This document shows, one piece after another, positions 25,391 to 34,693 of a DNA stretch of 64,000 nucleotides (position 1 is its first letter; each line of letters opens with the position of its first letter). The translations under genes were made by a program, and so were the position numbers. The stretch spans positions 27,262 to 91,261 of the forward strand of contig NZ_MVIF01000011.1 of assembly GCF_002086675.1 (NCBI RefSeq). Reading direction: 5' to 3'. Below the pieces are notes generated by a model. The model had not been told where the DNA came from, searched no databases, and saw nothing but the letters and a program-made list of their open reading frames with translations. This DNA comes from Mycobacterium persicum (GTDB lineage: Bacteria > Actinomycetota > Actinomycetes > Mycobacteriales > Mycobacteriaceae).

Positions 25391-27631
25391 ATGAGCGCCG
25401 CTGTCCAGGACTCCGCCTTACGTACCGAAACTCGATCACGGTCGATCTTGGTCAACCTGCGGCACGACGTTCCGGCGTCGCTCGTCGTCTTTCTGGTCGC
25501 GTTGCCGCTGTCGCTGGGGATCGCGATCGCCTCGGGCGCTCCGCTGGCGGCCGGATTAATCGCCGCGGTGGTAGGTGGCATTGTCGCCGGGGCCATTGGC
25601 GGGTCGTCGGTTCAGGTGAGCGGACCGGCTGCGGGTCTGACCGTGGTGGTCGCCGGCCTGATCGAACAGGTCGGCTGGCCGATGTTATGCCTGATGACCA
25701 TCGGCGCAGGTGCGCTGCAGATCGCCTTCGGCGTGAGCCGGATGGCCCGCGCCGCGCTTGCCATTGCTCCGGTGGTGGTGCACGCCATGCTGGCCGGCAT
25801 CGGCATCACCATCGCGTTGCAGCAGATTCACGTGCTGGTGGGTGGGTCGTCCCGGAGTTCGGCGTGGCAGAACATCGTGGCACTGCCCAACGGCATCCTG
25901 CATCACGAACTGCACGAGGTGATCGTCGGCGGCACCGTCATCGCCATCTTGCTGTTGTGGTCGAAGCTTCCGGCCAAGGCGCGGATGGTTCCGGGGGCCC
26001 TGGCGGCCATCGTGGCGGCAACCGCGCTCGCACAGGTCACTGGACTAGACGTCGAGCGAGTTACCTTGTCCGGCAACTTTTTCGAGGCTATCAGCTTGCC
26101 GAATCTCCCCGACATGTCACCCGACGGCCGACCGTGGACCCAGGAGATCGGCGCGATCACCGTGGGTATCCTCACCATCGCCCTGATCGCCAGCGTCGAA
26201 TCGCTGCTGTGCGCGGTCGGTGTCGACAAGCTGCACAAGGGGCCGCGCACCAACTTCAACCGGGAAATGATCGGGCAGGGCAGCGCGAATATGGTGTCCG
26301 GATTCCTCGGCGGGCTGCCCGTCACCGGGGTCATCGTGCGCAGTTCGGCCAATGTGGCCGCCGGCGCCCGAACCCGGATGTCGGGGATATTGCACGGGGT
26401 ATGGATCCTGCTGTTCGCGTCGCTGTTCACCAACCTGGTGGAACTCATCCCCAAAGCGGCGCTGGCCGGTTTGCTGATCGTGATCGGCGCCCAGCTGGTC
26501 AAGTTGGCTCACATCCGAATGGCCTTGCGCACCGGCAATTTCGTCATCTACACGATCACCATCGTGTGTGTCGTATTTCTCAACCTGCTCGAGGGTGTGG
26601 CTATCGGGCTTGCGGTCGCGATCCTGTTCTTGCTGGTCCGGGTGGTGCGTGCGCCCATCGAGGCCAAGCCGGTGGGGGCAGAGGCCAAGCACTGGCGGGT
26701 CGACATGGACGGCACGCTGAGCTTCTTGCTCCTGCCCCGGCTGACCCACGTACTCTCGACGCTGCCGCGGGGAACCGACGTGACGCTACACCTGAACGCG
26801 GACTACATCGATCACGCGGTGTCCGAGGCGATTTCGGATTGGAAAACCGCGCACGAGGCGACCGGCGGATCGGTCGCCATCATCGAGACGTCGCCGGCGA
26901 ATATGATCAGCGCGCACAGCAGTCCGCCGAAACGTCACTTCGCGCCCAAGTCATTGCGGGATGTTGCCTGGCCGTCGCGGCGCGACAAGCATCCCGAGCG
27001 TGCTTCCATCCTGCACGGCGTCGAGGAGTACCACCGCAACGGCGCCCGAGCACTGCACCACCAGGTGCACGCCCTGACGGATCCGCCGAACCCGGACACG
27101 TTGTTTCTCACCTGCGCCGACTCCCGGATCATGCCGGACGTCATCACCGCCAGCCGTCCTGGTGACCTCTACATCATCCGCAACGTCGGCAACCTGGTAC
27201 CGACCGATCCCGCCGAGTGCTCGGTGGACGCCGCCCTCGACTTCGCGATCAACGAACTCGACGTGAGTTCAGTTGCGGTGTGCGGACATTCGTCATGCCA
27301 CGCGTTGAACGTGTTGCTGCAGCCGACCAGTCCGCCGGGTCCCATGGGTCACTGGCTGCAACATGCACACGAGAGCCTGGCCGCATTCCGCGACAACCAT
27401 CCCGCGCGGCTGAGCGCGGTGTCCAACGGCTTCACCGAAGCTGACCAGCTCGCCATCGTCAACGTGGCAGTGCAGGTGGAAAGACTTGCCCGAAACCCGA
27501 TCCTGGCCCCGGCATTGGCGTCCGGCGCGGTACGAATCGTCGGGATGTTCTTCGACCTCTCCACGGGCCGGGTGCACGAGGTGGACCGCAGCGGCATCGT
27601 GTGCCTGGAAGAGCCGGCCGGCGCGCAGTAG
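25391..27631 (+). CDS. SulP anion transporter fused to beta-carbonic anhydrase (Rv3273-like)
   Basis: 746-residue fusion. Residues about 15-430 are a SulP-type transporter with ten or more membrane segments (NLRHDVPASLVVFLVALPLS at the start). A STAS-like stretch follows near 440-510. The last 200 residues are a beta-class carbonic anhydrase with the zinc ligands in TCADSRIMPD (near residue 575) and CGHSSCHAL (near 632). The fusion suggests bicarbonate uptake or CO2/bicarbonate balance rather than sulfate import. The ATG at 25391 has an AGGAG site; an upstream in-frame start at 25250 is less likely. It converges on pknD with five bases between. Confidence 0.93.
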   Translation: MSAAVQDSALRTETRSRSILVNLRHDVPASLVVFLVALPLSLGIAIASGAPLAAGLIAAVVGGIVAGAIGGSSVQVSGPAAGLTVVVAGLIEQVGWPMLCLMTIGAGALQIAFGVSRMARAALAIAPVVVHAMLAGIGITIALQQIHVLVGGSSRSSAWQNIVALPNGILHHELHEVIVGGTVIAILLLWSKLPAKARMVPGALAAIVAATALAQVTGLDVERVTLSGNFFEAISLPNLPDMSPDGRPWTQEIGAITVGILTIALIASVESLLCAVGVDKLHKGPRTNFNREMIGQGSANMVSGFLGGLPVTGVIVRSSANVAAGARTRMSGILHGVWILLFASLFTNLVELIPKAALAGLLIVIGAQLVKLAHIRMALRTGNFVIYTITIVCVVFLNLLEGVAIGLAVAILFLLVRVVRAPIEAKPVGAEAKHWRVDMDGTLSFLLLPRLTHVLSTLPRGTDVTLHLNADYIDHAVSEAISDWKTAHEATGGSVAIIETSPANMISAHSSPPKRHFAPKSLRDVAWPSRRDKHPERASILHGVEEYHRNGARALHHQVHALTDPPNPDTLFLTCADSRIMPDVITASRPGDLYIIRNVGNLVPTDPAECSVDAALDFAINELDVSSVAVCGHSSCHALNVLLQPTSPPGPMGHWLQHAHESLAAFRDNHPARLSAVSNGFTEADQLAIVNVAVQVERLARNPILAPALASGAVRIVGMFFDLSTGRVHEVDRSGIVCLEEPAGAQ

Positions 27632-27636
27632 CGGCA

Positions 27637-29625
27637 TCAGAGCGTCAGCTTGACCGCCCGGTCGTTGCCGCGGTCGGCGACGTACACATTCCCCGAGCCG
27701 TCGACCGCCACCGCCAACGGGGTGTTGAGCCCGGTGAACGGGAGCACGGTCGCGGTGTTCGAGCCGGCCGCCAGCTTCACCACATCGTTCTTGTTGTGCT
27801 CGGTGACATAGACATTGCCGACCGAGTCCACGGCGGTACCCCACGGCACGGAGAGTTCGCGGAAGGGCAGCACGGTTTGGTTGTTGGATCCGGCGTCCAG
27901 CTTGACCACCCGGTTGTTGTCGGTGTCGGCGACATAGATGTTGCCGGCGCCGTCCACCGCCACACCATCGGGATTCTTGAGGCCGTCGAACGGCAGCACG
28001 GTCTGGGTCTTGGCACCCGCCGCCAGCTTCACCACCCTGCTGTTGCCGCGGTCGGCGACATACACACTTCCCTGCGCATCGACGGCGACCCCTTCGGGGT
28101 AATCGAGGCCGTCGAACGGCAGCACCGTCTGGCTGTTCGAGCCGGCAGGCAGCATCACAACCCGGTTGTTGAAATCGGTGACGTAGATCGCGCCGGCGCC
28201 GTCAACCGCCAAGCCCTGAGGCTGGTAAAGCCCGTTGAACGGCAGCACCGTCGCGGTGCTCGACCCGTTGGCCAACTTCACCACCCGGCCGTACATGCCC
28301 TCGCTGGTGACGTAGACGTTGCCGGCGCTGTCCACGGCCACCCCGCCGGGCGAGAGCCGGAAGTCGATGCCCTTGAACGGCAGTACCGTCTGCCCGGACA
28401 CCGGTGTCGAGGGGTGCGACGGCCGGGTTACCACATACCCGACGGCGGCGACGACGAGCAGTGCCGCGGCGCCCAGCAGGATCCACAGCTTGCGCTTGGA
28501 ACGGGGTCGCGGCGCACCCGGTGCGAAGTCGGGCGCCGGCGCGCCCGGTGGCTGGCCGAACCCGGGTGGCCCGGCCGGACCCGCGGGCGGCTCGGGTCCG
28601 GGCCGGTCCCGCCAGCTGCCGGCGCGCGGTGGCACCGGCGCAGCCATCGTCTCAGCGCGAGGCGACGGCTGGGCCGGACCCAGCGGGATATCCGCGGAGC
28701 CGGGTGCGGGGTAGCCCGATACGGATCCCGGTCCGACCGGCGTGGGCGCGTCGGGGTCCAACCGCCGCAAAATTGTGGTGGCCTGATCCTGCTCGGGTCC
28801 GCTCAGCGCCTGGTGGGCGGCGGCGGCCAGTTCACCGGCGCTGCGGTAGCGCTCCCCGGGATCCTTGGCCATGCCTTTGGCGATCACCCCGTCGAACGCC
28901 TGCGGGACCTGCCCGGGTCGCAACCGGCTGGGTTGCGGGGCGGGCTGGGTCAGATGTGCGCCGACGGCCCGTTCGATGCTGTCGGTCGGATACGGAGGTG
29001 ACCCGGTCAAGCATTCGTTGAGCACACAGGCCAGTGAATAGATGTCGGCGCGATAGGTGACCTCGTCGCCGGTGAATCGCTCCGGAGCCATGTAGCTGTA
29101 GGTGCCCATGGCGATCCCGGCCCGGGTCAGCCCCGGATCGGTGGCCGCGCGGGCGATACCGAAGTCCACGAGATAGGCGAAGTCGTCGTCGGTGATCAGG
29201 ATGTTCTCCGGTTTGACGTCGCGGTGCGTCACGCCGGTGGTGTGGGCGGCGTCCAGCGCGGCGGCGATCTGGCGCACGATGGCCACCGCGCGTGCCGGGC
29301 TGAACGGCCCGGACCGCTTCAACAGCGTGGCCAGGTCGGTGCCGTTGACCAGCCGCATCTCCAGGAACAGCTTGCCGTCGATCTCGCCGTAGTCGTGGAT
29401 GGGCACCACGTGTGGCTCGGTTAGCCGTCCGGCGGCGTCGGCCTCACGTTGCATCCGGGCACGAAACACCGGGTCACCGGAGAACTCCGGCGAGATCAAC
29501 TTCAGCGCGACCACCCGGCGCTTACGGGTGTCCTCGGCCTCATAGACCTCGCCCATACCGCCGCGGCCCAGCAATCGCCGCAACTCATAGGGCCCGAACC
29601 GCGCCCCCGCCTGCGCATCGGTCAC
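27637..29625 (-). CDS. pknD: Ser/Thr protein kinase PknD with extracellular NHL propeller
   Basis: 662-residue receptor kinase, close to the length of M. tuberculosis PknD. The kinase domain (about 12-275) has GRGGMGEVY, the VALKL lysine, HRDVKPENI and DFGIARA, then the activation loop. A Pro/Gly-rich juxtamembrane linker (about 290-375) leads to one membrane segment (LWILLGAAALLVVAAVGYVV). The external part is six repeats beginning with TVLPF, an NHL beta-propeller. It lies 21 bases after pstS2 in one operon. In M. tuberculosis this pair sits in the pst phosphate cluster, not here. Confidence 0.93.
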   Translation of the reverse strand: MTDAQAGARFGPYELRRLLGRGGMGEVYEAEDTRKRRVVALKLISPEFSGDPVFRARMQREADAAGRLTEPHVVPIHDYGEIDGKLFLEMRLVNGTDLATLLKRSGPFSPARAVAIVRQIAAALDAAHTTGVTHRDVKPENILITDDDFAYLVDFGIARAATDPGLTRAGIAMGTYSYMAPERFTGDEVTYRADIYSLACVLNECLTGSPPYPTDSIERAVGAHLTQPAPQPSRLRPGQVPQAFDGVIAKGMAKDPGERYRSAGELAAAAHQALSGPEQDQATTILRRLDPDAPTPVGPGSVSGYPAPGSADIPLGPAQPSPRAETMAAPVPPRAGSWRDRPGPEPPAGPAGPPGFGQPPGAPAPDFAPGAPRPRSKRKLWILLGAAALLVVAAVGYVVTRPSHPSTPVSGQTVLPFKGIDFRLSPGGVAVDSAGNVYVTSEGMYGRVVKLANGSSTATVLPFNGLYQPQGLAVDGAGAIYVTDFNNRVVMLPAGSNSQTVLPFDGLDYPEGVAVDAQGSVYVADRGNSRVVKLAAGAKTQTVLPFDGLKNPDGVAVDGAGNIYVADTDNNRVVKLDAGSNNQTVLPFRELSVPWGTAVDSVGNVYVTEHNKNDVVKLAAGSNTATVLPFTGLNTPLAVAVDGSGNVYVADRGNDRAVKLTL

Positions 29626-29646
29626 GGCCGCGCTCCCTTCACCCGA

Positions 29647-30747
29647 TCACGAGATAGCATTGACCGCCTTCGCCAGCTTTGCCTGAAACGAGCTCGGCAG
29701 TGGAATGGATCCATACTGCTCCAGACCCTCCTGGCCGGGGCCGATCGCGGCCTGCATAAACGCCTTTACCGCCTTACCCGTTGCCGCGTCCGGGTATTTG
29801 GAGCACACGATCTCATAGGTCGCCAGCACAATCGGGTAGGCGCCGGACTGTGTCGGCTTGTAGAACGACGACGTATCCAGCACCAGGTCGTTGCCTTGCC
29901 CCTGGAAACGTGCGCCGGCGATCGTCTTGCCAACGGAATCGGTGGTGATCAACACCGGGTCCGGGCCTGCCGAGGTGATGATGCCGGCCATGTGCAGCTG
30001 CTTGCCCACGGCGAATGACCACTCGTTGTAGGTGATCGACCCGTCGGTCGTCTCCAGCAGCGCCGACGTGCCGTTGTTGCCCGCGGCGCCGTCACCGACA
30101 CCTCCGTGGAACGTCTCGCCGACGCCTTTGCCCCAGGCGCCGTCGGACGCGCCGTCGAGGTACTTCTGGAAGTTGGCCGTGGTCCCCGATTTGTCGCTGC
30201 GGAAGATCACGTGGATGGGCGTCGGCGGCAGGCCGGTGTCGGCGTTGAGGGCCTTGATCGCGGGGTCGTCCCATCGGGTGATGGTGCCGTTGAAGATCTT
30301 TGCGGTCGTGGGCCCGTCCAGATTCAGCCTGCTCACTCCGTTGACGTTGTAGGTCACCGCGATCGGGCCGAAAACCGTCGGCAGATCCCACGCCGGCGAA
30401 CCGCACCGGGCCGCGGCCCGGTCGGGCTGACCGGTCGACGGGTCCAACGGCACGTCGGAGCCGGCGAGATCGGTCCGGTTGTTGACGAATTCCTCCACCC
30501 CGGCCCCGGAGCCGTTCGCGTTGTAGTCCAGCGTGTAACCGGGGCAGGCCCGGATGTAGGCGTAGACGAATTGTTCGATCGCATTCTGTTGCGCGGTGGA
30601 ACCGGCGTCCTGGAGTTCCTTTTTGCCGCCGCACTCGATCTTCGTGGCTGCGGTGTCGGTGTGACCGCCGCACGCCGAGAAGACCAGCGCGGCCGCGGTC
30701 AGCACACTCACCAGGCCGCTAGGGCCACCACGTCGGTTGGACGTCAC
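29647..30747 (-). CDS. pstS2: phosphate-binding lipoprotein PstS (PstS2-type)
   Basis: 366-residue periplasmic phosphate receptor of a Pst ABC transporter. It has a lipoprotein signal peptide with lipobox VFSACGG, then the phosphate-site motifs [40 protein letters not shown] and [18 protein letters not shown]. Text and pairing with pknD match PstS2 better than PstS1 or PstS3. The GTG start has a GAGGAG site five bases upstream. PHO-box-like repeats lie 65-92 bases before the start. The permease genes are not in this window. Confidence 0.9.
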   Translation of the reverse strand: MTSNRRGGPSGLVSVLTAAALVFSACGGHTDTAATKIECGGKKELQDAGSTAQQNAIEQFVYAYIRACPGYTLDYNANGSGAGVEEFVNNRTDLAGSDVPLDPSTGQPDRAAARCGSPAWDLPTVFGPIAVTYNVNGVSRLNLDGPTTAKIFNGTITRWDDPAIKALNADTGLPPTPIHVIFRSDKSGTTANFQKYLDGASDGAWGKGVGETFHGGVGDGAAGNNGTSALLETTDGSITYNEWSFAVGKQLHMAGIITSAGPDPVLITTDSVGKTIAGARFQGQGNDLVLDTSSFYKPTQSGAYPIVLATYEIVCSKYPDAATGKAVKAFMQAAIGPGQEGLEQYGSIPLPSSFQAKLAKAVNAIS

Positions 30748-30994
30748 GACACTCCTCTACACCGTCGCCGCCACAGGTCGCGAGCCGAGCCGGAACCGCT
30801 CCTGCGAGACGTATGAACGAAAAGGTGAACATAGTAAACCTTCGCCGGAAAACGAAACTCTGACAAGGGGCCTCCCCGGATCGCCCGTGGGTCATCTGAC
30901 CCATCCGATTTGGTGTTCGTGGGGCTGCTGATCGCCGCCGGACAGCTGCTGGCTTGCCCGCCGGCACCTTCGAATCTCGTTGAGCGGCAACCAC
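30748..30994. other. intergenic region with pstS2 promoter
   Basis: 247 bases between the pstS2 start and the end of the response regulator gene. It holds the PHO-box-like repeats at 30812-30839. The remainder shows no supported gene or clear hairpin. Confidence 0.5.
30812..30839 (-). promoter_or_regulatory. PHO-box/RegX3-like repeats before pstS2
   Basis: Read on the minus strand the order is GTTTACT, GTTCACC, GTTCATA at 30839-30833, 30830-30824 and 30818-30812. GTTCACC is the classic actinobacterial PHO-box heptamer bound by PhoP or RegX3 under phosphate limitation. Spacings of 9 and 12 bases differ from the 11-base period of Streptomyces, so binding is a prediction. Confidence 0.5.
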
Positions 30995-31435
30995 TCAGCT
31001 CGACGGCAGCCGCACCACCTGCAGGAAGAACTCATCGATCTGCCGAACCGCGGTCATGAACTGGTCGAGGTCGACCGGCTTGGTGACATAGGCGTTCGCG
31101 TGCAGCTTGTAGCTGCGCAAGATGTCTTCCTCCGCCGCGGAGGTGGTGAGCACCACGACCGGGATGCGCGACAGGTCGGGATCCGACTTGATCTTCTCGA
31201 GCAACTGCCGACCGTCGTACTTCGGCAGGTTCAAATCGAGCAGGATCAAATCGGGTCGGGGCGCATCGTGGAACTCACCGCGCCGGTAGAGGTAATCAAG
31301 CCCCTCTTCCCCGTCGCGCGCGACGTGGAGCCTGTTCTTGACCTTGTTGTGCTCGAACGCTTCTCGAGTGATGAGCTCGTCACCCGGGTCGTCTTCGACG
31401 AGCAGGATATCGATGGGGCGGCCTGCCGATGTCAT
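30995..31435 (-). CDS. single-domain response regulator (Rcp1-like)
   Basis: 146-residue stand-alone receiver domain with no output domain. The acidic pocket is VEDDPGDE, the phosphorylated aspartate is D67 in LLDLNLPKYDG, the switch Thr is in VLTTSAAEED and the conserved Lys in YVTKPVDL. It belongs to the group of receivers typically paired with bacteriophytochrome-like kinases. The ATG overlaps the stop of the histidine kinase (ATGA), so it is the last gene of a three-gene operon. It must act by protein contact or phosphotransfer, not by DNA binding. Confidence 0.88.
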   Translation of the reverse strand: MTSAGRPIDILLVEDDPGDELITREAFEHNKVKNRLHVARDGEEGLDYLYRRGEFHDAPRPDLILLDLNLPKYDGRQLLEKIKSDPDLSRIPVVVLTTSAAEEDILRSYKLHANAYVTKPVDLDQFMTAVRQIDEFFLQVVRLPSS

Positions 31436-33048
31436 GTGGTGTTCCTTCCGGGGAGGGCACTAATTTCCGTCGGCATCCGCGGCGCCGCGGGCGCGGCAAT
31501 GGGTAGCGTGAACTGGAAGCGCGTTCCATCGGTGAAAGACGTGTCGATCCAGACGACGCCGCCGTGGTGCTCGACGATCTTGCGGCACAACGCAAGACCC
31601 AAGCCCGTTCCTCCGTAAGCGTCGCGGCCGTGCAGCCGTTGGAAGATGATGAAGACCTTGTCGGTGAATTCCTCCGGGATGCCGATGCCGTTGTCGGTCA
31701 CGCTGAACAGCCACCGACCATCGCGTTCGCCGCTGCCCCGGCGGCAGTCGATGACGACCCGCGGCGCCCGGTCGGGGCGCCGGAACTTGACCGCGTTGCC
31801 AATCAGGTTCTGCCACAACATCGTCAGCAACGTCGGGTCCCCCACCACCCACGGCAGCGGCTCGGCGGGTCGCACAATGTGGGCATCTGATTCCTCGATC
31901 GCGGTGGCGAGGTTGGCCAGGGCGGCGTCCAGCGTCGTGTCGAGGTCGACGTCGGTGCTCGTGGTGCCCAACCGGCCGACCCGGGAGAACCTGAGCAGGT
32001 CGTTGATGAGCACCTGCATGCGTTTGGCTCCGTCGACCGCGAAGCCGATGTATTCCAGGCCGCGCTCGTCGAGCTGATCGGCGTATCGCTTTTCGAGCAG
32101 CTGACAAAAGGCGGCGACCTTGCGCAACGGTTCCTGCAGATCGTGGGACGCGACATAGGCGAACTGCTCCAGTTCGGCGTTCGAGCGCCGCAACTCGAGG
32201 GCCTGCTCATCCAATTGCGCCCGGGCCGTACGCGACGCCTCGAGCTCCTCCACCATGCGCTGCCGCATGTTCTCGACGTCGACGGCGATGCCCCGGATGT
32301 CTTTGGGTCTGCTGGGCGGCGTGATGGCTTCGCCGAAGTTGCCTTCGGTGACCCGCCGGCATGCCCGCGCCAGCGCAGCCAGCGGACGGGTGACCGCCCG
32401 TCTGGTCAACAGCCCCAGCAACGCCGCCGTGGCGAAGAACACCAGCACCATCGCGGCCAGCACCCGGTTGCGCCAGACGTCCATGTGGGCAAGCCGGTCG
32501 GCCGCCTGCGCCCGGGCCTGCGCCAGATGCTGGTTCTGCACGCCGAAAAGTTCACGGAGCCGGTCGAATTGGGCCTTGCCTATGGCCACGATGGCGCCGT
32601 TGACCACGATGGGAGTGTCCGGGGTGACCTGCGCGATCAGCGGTTGGGCATAGCTGGTCCGCCAGGCGGTGGCGGCGTTTTCGACCGCGTCCAAGTCCGC
32701 CAGCAGTTCAGGGTGGTGGGCCAGTCGCCGGCGGATGTCGTCGGCGGCGGCCTGCTCGGCGCGCTGCCCCTCGTAGTAGGGACCGAGGAACTGCTTGTCG
32801 GCCGATATCAGGTAGCCGCGGATGCCGGTTTCCTGGTCTCGTAATGCCGACTGCAATTGGCAGGCCGCTACCCGCGACGGCGCAATGTCGTCGCGGAGTT
32901 GGCGCGACAACTCGTCGGTGCGATTCAGCAATATCGCACCCGTCACCGCTCCCGTGAGCACCATCATGCCCATGACCGCCAGCACCAGCGCTTGCCATCC
33001 CCGCACGGTGAGTTCTATTCGGCGCCATGCCATCCCGCCGGCAGTCAT
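31432..33048 (-). CDS. CHASE3-HAMP sensor histidine kinase
   Basis: 538-residue membrane kinase. TM1 is at about 16-40, followed by an extracytoplasmic CHASE3 domain (DQETGIRGYLISAD is its signature), TM2 at about 195-217 (VLAAMVLVFFATAALLG), HAMP, a short coiled coil and the kinase core. The phospho-acceptor is H302 in SHDLQEPLRKV; the ATP-binding domain shows QNLIGNAVKF, VTDNGIGIPEE and GGTGLGLALCRKI. It overlaps both neighbours by four bases. The signal is unknown. No cytoplasmic PAS/GAF domain is seen, so sensing should be external or at the membrane. Confidence 0.9.
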   Translation of the reverse strand: MTAGGMAWRRIELTVRGWQALVLAVMGMMVLTGAVTGAILLNRTDELSRQLRDDIAPSRVAACQLQSALRDQETGIRGYLISADKQFLGPYYEGQRAEQAAADDIRRRLAHHPELLADLDAVENAATAWRTSYAQPLIAQVTPDTPIVVNGAIVAIGKAQFDRLRELFGVQNQHLAQARAQAADRLAHMDVWRNRVLAAMVLVFFATAALLGLLTRRAVTRPLAALARACRRVTEGNFGEAITPPSRPKDIRGIAVDVENMRQRMVEELEASRTARAQLDEQALELRRSNAELEQFAYVASHDLQEPLRKVAAFCQLLEKRYADQLDERGLEYIGFAVDGAKRMQVLINDLLRFSRVGRLGTTSTDVDLDTTLDAALANLATAIEESDAHIVRPAEPLPWVVGDPTLLTMLWQNLIGNAVKFRRPDRAPRVVIDCRRGSGERDGRWLFSVTDNGIGIPEEFTDKVFIIFQRLHGRDAYGGTGLGLALCRKIVEHHGGVVWIDTSFTDGTRFQFTLPIAAPAAPRMPTEISALPGRNTT

Positions 33049-34283
33049 CGGATCGTGCGCTCCACCCGTAGCACGGCGATGTCGTCGGTGAGTCCGCCGA
33101 GCGACTGGGCGCGCTGCTGCGCTCCGTCGATGAGCGCGTCGACGAATGCGGGACCGGGCAGCGCCGCGTGCGAGCGGGCCAGCGCTAGCAGGCCGTCCTC
33201 ACCGAGGCGTTCCCGGCCCGATCCCGAATATCCCTCGAACAGCCCGTCGGTGATCAGCAGCAGCCCGTGGCCGGCCGGCAATGCCAACTCATGCCGCGGC
33301 CAGTTGTCGAGATGCAGGCCCAGGGCTGGGCCGGCCGGTGGCTCGAGCCATTCCACGGTGCCGCCGCCGTGCAACAACATCCCGGGATGACCGGCCCGGA
33401 TCACCTTGATGCGGCCGCCATCGGGTGAGCCTGACCGACCGGCGGGGATGGTCAGACTGAGCACCGTCGCGAACACCCCGTCGCCGGAGCGCTCGGCGCG
33501 CAACACCTGCTCCAGGCGCCGCATCAGGTCGACGCCGTCGACGCCGGCCAATGTCAGCGCACGCCAGGCGATCCGCAGTGCCGCACCCAGGGCCGCCTCG
33601 TTCGGCCCGTGTCCCGCGACGTCGCCGATCAGTACGTGGACGACCCGGTCCGGGGTTTGGACGACGTCGTAGAAGTCCCCGCACAGCAAGGCGTCTTCAC
33701 GGCTGGGCCGGTACCGGGCGACGATGTCGACGCCGGGGCGGTCGAGCAGCAGCGGGGAGGGCAGCAGGCCACGTTCGAGCAGGGCATTCTCCCGCGCTCG
33801 AAGCCGGCTGGCGTGCAGGTCGGCGGCAATCAGCTCGGCACGCTTGCGCTCGATCGCGTACAGCAATGCGCGGCGCAGCATTTCGGGTTCGACCCGCCCC
33901 TTGACCAGGTAGTCCTGCGCACCCGCCGCCACTGCGGTAGCGCCGAAGTACTCATCGTTGAGGCCGGTCAGCACGACTATCGGGACGCTGGTGTCGCGTT
34001 TGGCGATGCGGTCAAGCGCGTCCATCCCGTTGGCGTCGGGAAGGTTCAAATCCAGCAGCACGCAGTCGGGCCGGGCGGAGTCCAGCTCACGCTCGGCGTG
34101 TGCCACCGAGGGTGCCCATCTCACCTCGATATCGCTGAGCGCGTCGGCGATCAGGTTTTCGACGAGGACGGCGTCGGCCCGATCGTCTTCGATCAGCAGC
34201 AAGGACAACAACTGCCGTTGCGCCGCGGGGGCGATGCCGGGACCCGGCACAGGCGTCAGGTCGCGCTTACGTGGCGCGCGCAC
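33045..34283 (-). CDS. receiver domain fused to RsbU/SpoIIE-type PP2C phosphatase
   Basis: 412-residue fusion. Residues about 25-145 are a receiver with phosphorylated aspartate D78 in VLLDLNLPDANG and the Lys in DYLVKGR. A linker helix (145-180) leads to a PP2C phosphatase of the RsbU type, with the metal ligands in CGDFYDVVQT (D203), IGDVAGHGPNEA (D221) and GGLTDDIAVLRV near the C-terminus. Such enzymes dephosphorylate STAS anti-anti-sigma factors in partner-switching pathways. It is the first gene of the operon with the kinase and response regulator, so kinase control of the phosphatase is likely. GTG start. Confidence 0.9.
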   Translation of the reverse strand: MRAPRKRDLTPVPGPGIAPAAQRQLLSLLLIEDDRADAVLVENLIADALSDIEVRWAPSVAHAERELDSARPDCVLLDLNLPDANGMDALDRIAKRDTSVPIVVLTGLNDEYFGATAVAAGAQDYLVKGRVEPEMLRRALLYAIERKRAELIAADLHASRLRARENALLERGLLPSPLLLDRPGVDIVARYRPSREDALLCGDFYDVVQTPDRVVHVLIGDVAGHGPNEAALGAALRIAWRALTLAGVDGVDLMRRLEQVLRAERSGDGVFATVLSLTIPAGRSGSPDGGRIKVIRAGHPGMLLHGGGTVEWLEPPAGPALGLHLDNWPRHELALPAGHGLLLITDGLFEGYSGSGRERLGEDGLLALARSHAALPGPAFVDALIDGAQQRAQSLGGLTDDIAVLRVERTIR

Positions 34284-34432
34284 AGATAACCACGCCTTCT
34301 ACCTCACTCCCCCTGGCCGCGGTGTACCCGTTTGCTCGAGTCCGACGATGACCGACGATAGCCGGTCCCCGGTTGTGCCGACGTCTGCCTCCCACCCCGA
34401 CGGTCGGCAGCGCTGCGAGCTCGACTTTACTG

Positions 34433-34545
34433 GCGGATCCTGAGCGTGAACCGCCGTCGTCGGGCGTGGGCAGGAAATGTCAGCGCAGCAGCGCCCTGGA
34501 CATCACTACCCGCTGGATGGTTGGCGCCCTCGGATTGCACGACTC
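34433..34545 (-). pseudogene. remnant copy of the fadE25 3' end
   Basis: Minus-strand bases just above 34480 read as the fadE25 C-terminus: after a GAGGGCGCCAACCA stretch, a 2-base deletion, then codons for QRVVMSRALLR and a stop. The intact copy is at 36557-36620. Similarity continues past the stop for about 45 bases (shared GCGGATCC and GTGAACCG). The duplicated piece lies on the far side of the PPE gene from fadE25. Confidence 0.8.
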
Positions 34546-34693
34546 TCGATGCTGCCGTCCAGTCGGGAGCCCGTTAGGTCGGCGAACGCAGCGCCGCGTC
34601 GGTTGTGGCCGCTGGTCGATCGATTCGGCTCCCCCGTGACAGCCACACCGTTGCGTTCAACTCATGCCTTCGAACTGCTGTCGGCCGAAGACC
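34546..34693. other. intergenic region downstream of the PPE gene
   Basis: Short stretch between the fadE25 remnant and the end of the PPE gene. Together with 34284-34432, which should contain the promoter of the phosphatase-kinase operon, it completes a gap of about 400 bases without an intact gene. I see no clear promoter hexamers or hairpins. Confidence 0.4.

Noticed and set aside
34284..34345. GGGTAC near 34328, on the minus strand upstream of the phosphatase-kinase operon, as a sigma-F promoter.
   Set aside because: No GGTT or GTTT lies 15-17 bases upstream; the sequence there reads TCGT/ATCG, so only half the consensus is present.
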